Source of the DNA: Elusimicrobiota bacterium
GTDB lineage: Bacteria; Elusimicrobiota; Elusimicrobia; UBA1565; UBA9628
Length of the DNA: 5,063 nucleotides
Reading direction: 5' to 3'
Assembly (NCBI GenBank): GCA_028869495.1
Contig: JAGWRY010000310.1
Span: 1 to 5,063 of the forward strand
This document shows, piece after piece, positions 1 to 5,063 of the stretch. How positions within the stretch are numbered: the stretch's first letter is position 1; the number at the start of each line of letters is the position of its first letter. The notes under the pieces are model-generated. The model saw only the letters and a list, made by a program, of their open reading frames with translations, did no database searches and was not told the DNA's origin. The position numbers were made by a program, and so were the translations under genes.

Positions 1-2
1 CG

Positions 3-788
3 GCCGAGGGCGAGCGCCCGGCGCCGGCCGACGCGGCCGCGAACGCGCCGACGCCGGCCGTCGCCGCGACCGGAAACGGCCTCCTGCGCGCGCCGACCGT
101 CGCCGCGGGGCTGGAGGCCCTGCGCGCCGGCTCCTACCCGCTCCACCCGGAGGTCGCGCGCCTGGTCCAGGCCATCCGGGCCCGGCACCCCGGCCTGCCG
201 ATCTCGCCGGACCGCGTCTTCCTGGTCCACGACCGCGCCCTGCTCCAGGCCCTGGAGCTCCCGGAGGAGGCCGCCGGCGCCGCGCGGATCGTCACCGACG
301 GGAAGACCGAGGTCCCCGTCGTCGTCATCGTCGCCTTGAACGGCGTGCCCGCCGACCAGTTCGTCGAGTTCTCCGTCCACGAGGCCGTCCACCTGATGGA
401 CGACGGCATCCTGCGCGTCCCGCACGACGCCCAGCTCCTGCACTTCTTCGCCGAGGGCTGGACCCAGAAGCGCGCCGTGGACATGGCCAACGGGGTCCTG
501 GACGGCCTGGGCCTGGCGCGCACGCCCGGCCGCGCCTACCACAAGGAGATCGCCCTGATCGAGGCCTTCTCCGCCGCGCACGGGACCGCGGCCCTGGACT
601 CCCTGGTCCGCACCGGCTCGGAGTCGGACCTGCGCCGCGCGCTGGGCCCGCGCTGGGTCATGGCCGAGCGCATCGCCTCGGCCCGGGCCCCGCGCGAGAA
701 GCGCCTCAACGCCCTGATCGCCCTGGTCAACGCCGGCTCCTACGGCCCCGCCGAGGAGCGGGCGCTGGCCGACTACCTGAACCTCTAG
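3..788 (+). CDS. Putative gluzincin-type zinc metallopeptidase, 5' end missing
   Basis: The frame is open from the left edge, so the true start lies outside; 261 residues are visible (numbered here from base 3). Visible residues 1-26 are an Ala/Pro-rich low-complexity linker, suggesting that another domain or a signal peptide precedes it. Residues 126-130 (bases 378-392) read HEAVH, a perfect HEXXH zinc-binding motif in which the Glu would be the catalytic base. 21 residues after the second His, the segment FFAEGWTQ carries E151 (bases 453-455), placed like the third zinc ligand of gluzincins. The following YHKEIALIEAF and the later SESDLRRALG resemble the helical region after the active site in this type of peptidase. 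The general peptidase call rests on these motifs; the substrate and exact family are not recognised. Whether it is exported cannot be judged without the N-terminus. A 45-base gap separates it from the next gene on the same strand, so cotranscription is possible but not shown. Confidence 0.72.
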   Translation, partial: AEGERPAPADAAANAPTPAVAATGNGLLRAPTVAAGLEALRAGSYPLHPEVARLVQAIRARHPGLPISPDRVFLVHDRALLQALELPEEAAGAARIVTDGKTEVPVVVIVALNGVPADQFVEFSVHEAVHLMDDGILRVPHDAQLLHFFAEGWTQKRAVDMANGVLDGLGLARTPGRAYHKEIALIEAFSAAHGTAALDSLVRTGSESDLRRALGPRWVMAERIASARAPREKRLNALIALVNAGSYGPAEERALADYLNL

Positions 789-820
789 CCGCCGCTTGGC
801 CGGCGTCCGGGCGAATTGAT

Positions 821-824
821 AGGA
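821..824 (+). promoter_or_regulatory. Ribosome binding site that favours the ATG at 833
   Basis: AGGA lies 8 bases before the ATG at 833, a good Shine-Dalgarno spacing. The in-frame ATG at 824 shares its A with this AGGA and therefore has no usable upstream site. This supports the downstream start for the hydroxyacyl-CoA dehydrogenase. Confidence 0.55.
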
Positions 825-832
825 TGCGCGTC

Positions 833-1690
<858 letters not shown>

Positions 1691-1691
1691 C

Positions 1692-2831
1692 ATGGACTTC
1701 CAGCTGACCGAGTCGATGGCGATGCTGCGCGACTCCGCTCGGGAGTTCGCCGACAAGCGCCTCAAAGCCGGCGCGCAGGAGTGGGACGAGAAGGAGGAGA
1801 TCCCGCCCGCCGTCTACAAGGAGGCGGCCGAGCTCGGCTTCTTCGGCCTCTCGGTCCCGGAGGAGTTCGGCGGCCTGGGCGTGGACCCGCTCGCCTACGC
1901 GGCCGCGATGGAGGAGCTGGCGCGCGGCTCGGCCAGCCTCCAGGTCTGCGTGACCGTGCACAACTCGCTGGTGGCCGCCGCGATCGCCAAGCACGGCACG
2001 GACGACCAGAAGAAGAAGTACCTCCCGAAGATGGCGTCCGGCGAATGGGTCGGCGCCTACTCGCTCTCGGAGCCCGGCTCGGGCACCGACGCCGGGTCGC
2101 TGTCGACGACCGCCGAGGACAAGGGCGACCATTGGCTCGTCAACGGGGCCAAAGCCTGGGTCACCAACGGCGGCTTCGCCTCGGTTTTCCTGGTCTTCGT
2201 CTCGACGAACAAGGCCGCGGGCTCGCGCGGCATCTCCTGCCTGCTCGTCGACAAGGGCGCCCCGGGATTCTCGGTCGGCAAGAAGGAGAAGAAGATGGGC
2301 CTGCGCGCCTCGGACACGCGCGAGCTGGCCTTCGTCAACGGCAAGATCCCGAAGTCCGCGCTGCTGGGCCAGGTCGGCGGCGGCTTCAAGATCGCGATGA
2401 GCCAGCTGGACTCCGGCCGGGTCGGCATCGCGGCCCAGGCGGTCGGCATCGCGCAGGCCGCGCTGGAGGAGGCGGTCGCCTACGCCAAGGAGCGCAAGCA
2501 GTTCGGCAAGAAGCTGTCCGAGTTCCAGCTGACGCAGGCCAAGCTGGCGGACATGGCGACCAACATCGACGCCGCGCGCCTGCTGGTCTGGCGGGCGGCG
2601 GCGCGGCTGGCCGCCGGCGAGAAATGCACGAAGGAGGCGTCGATGGCGAAATCGTTTGCCTCCCGCATCGCCAACAAGGCCTGCTTCGACGCCGTGCAGA
2701 TCCACGGCGGCAACGGCTACGTGCGCGAGTTCCCGGTCGAGCGCTATTACCGCGACGTCCGCGTGACCGAGATCTACGAGGGGACGACGGAGATCCAGTC
2801 CCTGATCGTCGCGCGCGAGGTTCTGGGATGA
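1692..2831 (+). CDS. Acyl-CoA dehydrogenase (short-chain/butyryl-CoA type)
   Basis: This flavoenzyme introduces the trans-2 double bond into acyl-CoA and passes electrons from FAD to an electron transfer flavoprotein, which is not encoded here. It has 379 residues, the normal length for the short/medium-chain family. The N-terminal helical domain includes LSVPEEFGGLG (53-63). The middle domain carries the FAD/substrate motif YSLSEPGSGTDAGS (123-136) and WVTNGG. The C-terminal helical domain carries RKQFGKKLSEFQ and QIHGGNGY (336-343). The catalytic base is E363 in IYEGTTEIQ, the position used by short- and medium-chain members and not the shifted Glu of the isovaleryl and long-chain types. 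The start follows the dehydrogenase stop by one base with only a weak purine-rich GAAGAAA upstream, suggesting translational coupling. Pairing with a 3-hydroxybutyryl-CoA dehydrogenase suggests a C4-type substrate, but the sequence alone does not exclude branched or medium chains. Confidence 0.95.
   Translation: MDFQLTESMAMLRDSAREFADKRLKAGAQEWDEKEEIPPAVYKEAAELGFFGLSVPEEFGGLGVDPLAYAAAMEELARGSASLQVCVTVHNSLVAAAIAKHGTDDQKKKYLPKMASGEWVGAYSLSEPGSGTDAGSLSTTAEDKGDHWLVNGAKAWVTNGGFASVFLVFVSTNKAAGSRGISCLLVDKGAPGFSVGKKEKKMGLRASDTRELAFVNGKIPKSALLGQVGGGFKIAMSQLDSGRVGIAAQAVGIAQAALEEAVAYAKERKQFGKKLSEFQLTQAKLADMATNIDAARLLVWRAAARLAAGEKCTKEASMAKSFASRIANKACFDAVQIHGGNGYVREFPVERYYRDVRVTEIYEGTTEIQSLIVAREVLG
2817..2820 (+). 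promoter_or_regulatory. Ribosome binding site inside the upstream gene, for the ATG at 2828
   Basis: GAGG lies 7 bases before the ATG at 2828, within the last codons of the acyl-CoA dehydrogenase. It supports this start although the frame is open far upstream (the upstream extension is an out-of-frame shadow of the dehydrogenase gene). Confidence 0.55.
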
Positions 2832-4174
2832 AGCGGCGCGGCCCCGATCGCGGAGGCCGCGCCGGCGAGGCCGCGCGGCTGGCTGCTGAGGCGGAGGCGG
2901 CCGAGCGCGGACAGGACCTCCAGGCCGCGGTGACGCGGATGGCGCGCGCCGTCGAACTCGAGCCGCGCGACGCCGAACTCCGCCTGCGCCTGGCCTTCTT
3001 CCGCACCTGCCTGCGCGAGTACGACGAGGCGGGCGAAGACCTGCGGGCGGCCGCGAGGGAACTGCCGCCCTCCGACGCGCGCCCGGCGCGCGCCCTGGCC
3101 CATCTCGCCTACGTGCAAGGGCGCTGGGGCGAGGCTTATGAGGCGGCGGAGCGCATCGAGACGCCGTACTACCAGGACGACTTCCTGCGCGGCGTGCTGG
3201 CCGCCAAACTGGGGTTCGCGCGGGAGGCCGAACGCTGTCTGGAGCGCCTGCGCCCGTCGAACTCGGGCTGGCGGGACCTGCTCGCGGCGTTCCAGGCCGC
3301 CTTGCGCGACGACTGGCAGGAGGCGGCGGCCGCCGCCGAGCGCGCGGCGCGCGCCCCGAATCCGATCGAGCAGCCCGAGCGCCTGAAGACCGCGCGCGGG
3401 GCCTTCGCGCTCAAAGCCTGGCGCGCGCGCGCGGCTCCGGCGGCGCGCAAGACGGAGCGCCCGCGCGGCGGGACCTTGCGCCTGATCAGCCTGGGCGTGG
3501 ACCCGCCGCGCAACGTGACCCTCGACGCGCTGGAGGCCGTGCGCGACTGCGACGTGCTCTTCGTCAATATCGCCAGCGACCTGATCATGGACCTGCTCGC
3601 CGTCTTCTGTCGCGGCGAGGTGCGCCCGATCAACTTCGTCAACGAGGAGACCCGCGAGCGCAGCGCGAGGCGCATCCTCGCCGCGGCGGAACCCGGCAAG
3701 ATCGTCGGCTACGCGACCTACGGCCACGTGATGATGCTGGGCCCGCTGACGATCCTGCTGCTCCGCCTGTGCCGGCGCCAAAAGCTGAGCGTCCAGGCGT
3801 ACGCGGGCGTCACGATCATCGGGCGCCTCCTGGCAGACGCGGGCGTCGTGCTCGGGGACGGCTTCGACGGCTTTCAACTGTACGCCGCGCGGGGGCTGGC
3901 CGCGCAGGGCGCGCCCCTGAATCCGCGCGCGGCGCTGGCGGTCTACCTCAGCGACGTCCGGGACGGCCGGCGCGACGGCTTCTACCGGCGGCTCCAGGAG
4001 CGGCTGTGCGCCGCCTACGGCGCCGGGCATGAGGCGCAGGTTTGGGGGCCCGAGGGGCTCGAGCGGCGCCTGAAGCTCGGCGCTCTCCACGAGGCGCGCG
4101 AGTCGCTGGACGGCCAACGTCAGCTGCTGGTGCCAGCCCTGCCGCGCGGCGGCGCGGCCGGCCTCCCCGGCTAG
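2828..4174 (+). CDS. TPR-like repeat protein with C-terminal tetrapyrrole-methylase-type SAM methyltransferase domain
   Basis: This 448-residue protein starts in an ATGA overlap with the acyl-CoA dehydrogenase stop. Residues about 14-200 form Ala/Leu/Arg-rich amphipathic helix pairs of TPR type (for example AVELEPRDAELRLRLAFF at 41-58, then LAYVQGRWGEAYEAAERIE at 93-111), probably four to five repeats, suited to protein binding. A short basic linker (199-213) leads to a TP_methylase-like domain at about 215-440: GTLRLISLGVDPPRNVTLDALE (215-236) is the first strand and SAM loop, CDVLFVN (241-247) the second strand, YGHVMMLGP (298-306) occupies the place of the GDP/GHP motif, AYAGVTIIGRLLADAGV (324-340) corresponds to the PGVS helix, and RQLLVPALPRGG closes the domain. 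No signal peptide or membrane segment is seen, so it is probably cytoplasmic. The family normally methylates tetrapyrroles, diphthine or peptides, or (RsmI) a ribose in 16S rRNA; the substrate here is unknown. A paralog converges from the other strand. Confidence 0.8.
   Translation: MKRRGPDRGGRAGEAARLAAEAEAAERGQDLQAAVTRMARAVELEPRDAELRLRLAFFRTCLREYDEAGEDLRAAARELPPSDARPARALAHLAYVQGRWGEAYEAAERIETPYYQDDFLRGVLAAKLGFAREAERCLERLRPSNSGWRDLLAAFQAALRDDWQEAAAAAERAARAPNPIEQPERLKTARGAFALKAWRARAAPAARKTERPRGGTLRLISLGVDPPRNVTLDALEAVRDCDVLFVNIASDLIMDLLAVFCRGEVRPINFVNEETRERSARRILAAAEPGKIVGYATYGHVMMLGPLTILLLRLCRRQKLSVQAYAGVTIIGRLLADAGVVLGDGFDGFQLYAARGLAAQGAPLNPRAALAVYLSDVRDGRRDGFYRRLQERLCAAYGAGHEAQVWGPEGLERRLKLGALHEARESLDGQRQLLVPALPRGGAAGLPG
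3948..4174. other. Convergent 3' overlap of the two methylase genes
   Basis: The last 227 bases of the plus-strand gene are also open on the minus strand in the frame of its paralog. In this phase the second codon base of the minus frame lies opposite the wobble base of the plus frame, which is nearly always G or C. That forces Ala, Pro, Arg, Gly, Ser and Thr, as seen in the tail. The palindrome CTAG at 4171-4174 supplies the plus stop (4172-4174) and also a minus-strand TAG (4171-4173), but in a different frame from the minus gene. Confidence 0.7.
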
Positions 4175-5063
4175 GGACGAACACGAGCTTCTGCCTCAAG
4201 GCTGCGGACGGCAGTTGCGCGATCCCGGCGAGAGGGACGGAGGTCGCGACGTCCCAGTCCTCGCGGCCTGGGCCCAGCACGAGCGCGCGGTGCCCGCGCG
4301 GATAGCGCGCCGCGACCGCGCGCAGGAGGCCCGCGCCCGAGCCGGGGCCCGGCTCCGGGTACAGGAGCAGGGGGACGGACGGGTCTATGCGGGAGACCTG
4401 CGACTCAGCCCCCACGGCGATGGCGACGAGGACCTGCGCGGAGGGGACCGGCCCGAGCGTCGCGCCCGCCGACAGCATCTCGCCGAGCGAGGACGGCGCG
4501 GCGACCGCGCGCACGGGGATCCGGAGGCGGCGAGCCCGCGCGACGGCCGCCAGCGCCAGCGGGCCGAAGAGCAGGGGGTGGCCGAAGGTCGCGAAGCAGA
4601 CGGAGCGGCCGCGGCGGACCAGGGCGAGCATCTCCTCGACGATGCGCGGCGTGTCGTGTTCGTGATGGAAGCCGGAGCGGCGCAGGTCGCGGCAGAGCAG
4701 GCGCATCAGCGGCCAGAGGGGCGCGACCGCGGAGTTGACGAAGACGACGTCGCTGGCGCGCAAGGCCGCTGCGCCCTCGAGCGTCAGGCTCAGCGGCGGC
4801 GCGACGCCGAGGCCGCAGAGCGTCAGGCCGCGCAGACGAGACGACCGCGGGAGGCCGGGCCAAGCGCGGGCGAGGGCGGCGTAGGCGCGGCTCCAACGGA
4901 CGTCGCCTTCGGGCTCCGCGAGGCGCAGGGCCCGTTCGAACGGGGCGGGATCGGGGCGGCCCTCGATCACGCCGAGATAGCCCTCCAGCCACGCGGCGTC
5001 CGCGGAGCCGGCCGGGGCCGGGACGGCGGCCAGGCGCCGGGCGTCCCCGGAGGCCGCGGCGGC
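3948..5063 (-). CDS. Second TPR/tetrapyrrole-methylase-type protein, 5' end missing, with a doubtful C-terminal tail
   Basis: The minus-strand frame is open to the right edge, so the start is outside; 371 residues are visible (numbered from base 5063). Residues 1-68 are helical and Ala/Leu-rich, matching the last repeat of the plus-strand neighbour. A TP_methylase-like domain follows at about 77-297: LTLCGLGVAPPLSLTLEGAA (80-99), SDVVFVN (104-110), HDTPRIVEEML (136-146), FGHPLLFGP (160-168, bases 4560-4586), a PSSLGEMLSAGATLG segment at the PGVS position, and LRQKLVFVPSRGG at the end. Motif order and spacing match the convergent gene, so the two are paralogs, but divergence is strong; FGHP replaces YGHV. 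The frame has no stop at the domain end (about base 4173) and runs to TGA at 3948-3950, giving a 74-residue Arg/Ala/Pro-rich tail antisense to the other gene. The tail is probably readthrough. An internal GTG at 4970 is unlikely to be the start because the homologous frame continues upstream. Confidence 0.72.
   Translation of the reverse strand, partial: AAAASGDARRLAAVPAPAGSADAAWLEGYLGVIEGRPDPAPFERALRLAEPEGDVRWSRAYAALARAWPGLPRSSRLRGLTLCGLGVAPPLSLTLEGAAALRASDVVFVNSAVAPLWPLMRLLCRDLRRSGFHHEHDTPRIVEEMLALVRRGRSVCFATFGHPLLFGPLALAAVARARRLRIPVRAVAAPSSLGEMLSAGATLGPVPSAQVLVAIAVGAESQVSRIDPSVPLLLYPEPGPGSGAGLLRAVAARYPRGHRALVLGPGREDWDVATSVPLAGIAQLPSAALRQKLVFVPSRGGRPRRRAAGLAPAADVGRPATRAPRGERRASGAARAPRAPKPAPHARRRRRRTAAPGAAGRSRRAGRPGRR

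Noticed and set aside
790..805. Small inverted repeat CGCCG/CGGCG with a 6-base loop in the 789-832 gap
   Set aside because: The stem has only 5 pairs and no T-tract follows, and such stems arise by chance in DNA of this composition; not called as a terminator.
811..823. AT-richer patch before the dehydrogenase start as a promoter -10 region
   Set aside because: No convincing -35/-10 pair with normal spacing could be read; the patch is better explained as the translation initiation region.
1781..2827. Upstream open extension of the TPR/methylase frame through the acyl-CoA dehydrogenase
   Set aside because: The translation is Arg/Gly/Ala-rich and overlaps an intact, recognised gene in another frame. 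The ATGA start with GAGG at 2817-2820 gives a natural N-terminus at 2828.
4157..4171. Hairpin GCCGG/CCGGC with a 5-base loop at the convergent junction, considered as a bidirectional terminator
   Set aside because: It has only 5 pairs, lies within coding sequence of both strands and has no T-tract on either side.
3951..4172. C-terminal tail of the minus methylase considered as a fused borosin-like core peptide
   Set aside because: The tail is Arg/Ala/Pro-rich and not a hydrophobic core, and its composition is explained by antisense coding opposite the plus gene.
4042..4665. Plus-strand open frames (4042-4305 and 4387-4665) downstream of the plus methylase
   Set aside because: They are Arg/Ala/Pro-rich without domains; the first overlaps the end of the plus methylase in another frame, and both lie opposite the minus-strand methylase domain, which has coherent motifs.

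Overview
The window is very GC-rich, gene-dense bacterial DNA with four closely packed genes and parts of two more at the edges or in overlap: in total five protein-coding genes and no gene-free stretch longer than about 45 bases. Codon third positions are almost always G or C, so most other long open frames are shadows. The lineage cannot be fixed from this window. A Gram-negative-type, high-GC bacterium with fatty-acid/butyrate-type acyl-CoA metabolism is the safest statement. Elusimicrobiota or a deltaproteobacterial-like group would fit, but that is a guess.

Left part (3-788, +): the 3' part of a gene for a putative zinc metallopeptidase. It has an HEXXH motif and a downstream AEG glutamate (gluzincin arrangement), preceded by an Ala/Pro-rich linker.

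Centre (833-2831, +): two beta-oxidation genes separated by one base, a NAD-dependent 3-hydroxyacyl-CoA (3-hydroxybutyryl-CoA) dehydrogenase and a FAD-dependent acyl-CoA dehydrogenase. Both keep their catalytic residues. Together they supply two of the four steps that interconvert short acyl-CoA and 3-oxoacyl-CoA; the enoyl-CoA hydratase, thiolase and electron transfer flavoprotein are not in the window.

Right part (2828-5063): the acyl-CoA dehydrogenase stop overlaps, as ATGA, the start of a 448-residue protein with helical TPR-like repeats followed by a tetrapyrrole-methylase-type (TP_methylase) SAM-dependent methyltransferase domain. A second protein of the same build is encoded on the opposite strand, converging on it and running off the right edge. 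The two are clearly diverged paralogs. No cobalamin or siroheme gene is nearby, and the SAM-binding motifs depart from the classic precorrin methyltransferases and look more like the GHP-type motifs of peptide N-methylating members of the superfamily (an inference). This convergent pair is the most interesting part of the window. The minus-strand frame has no stop where its domain ends and runs 227 bases into the plus-strand gene, producing an Arg/Ala/Pro-rich tail that looks like antisense readthrough rather than selected protein.
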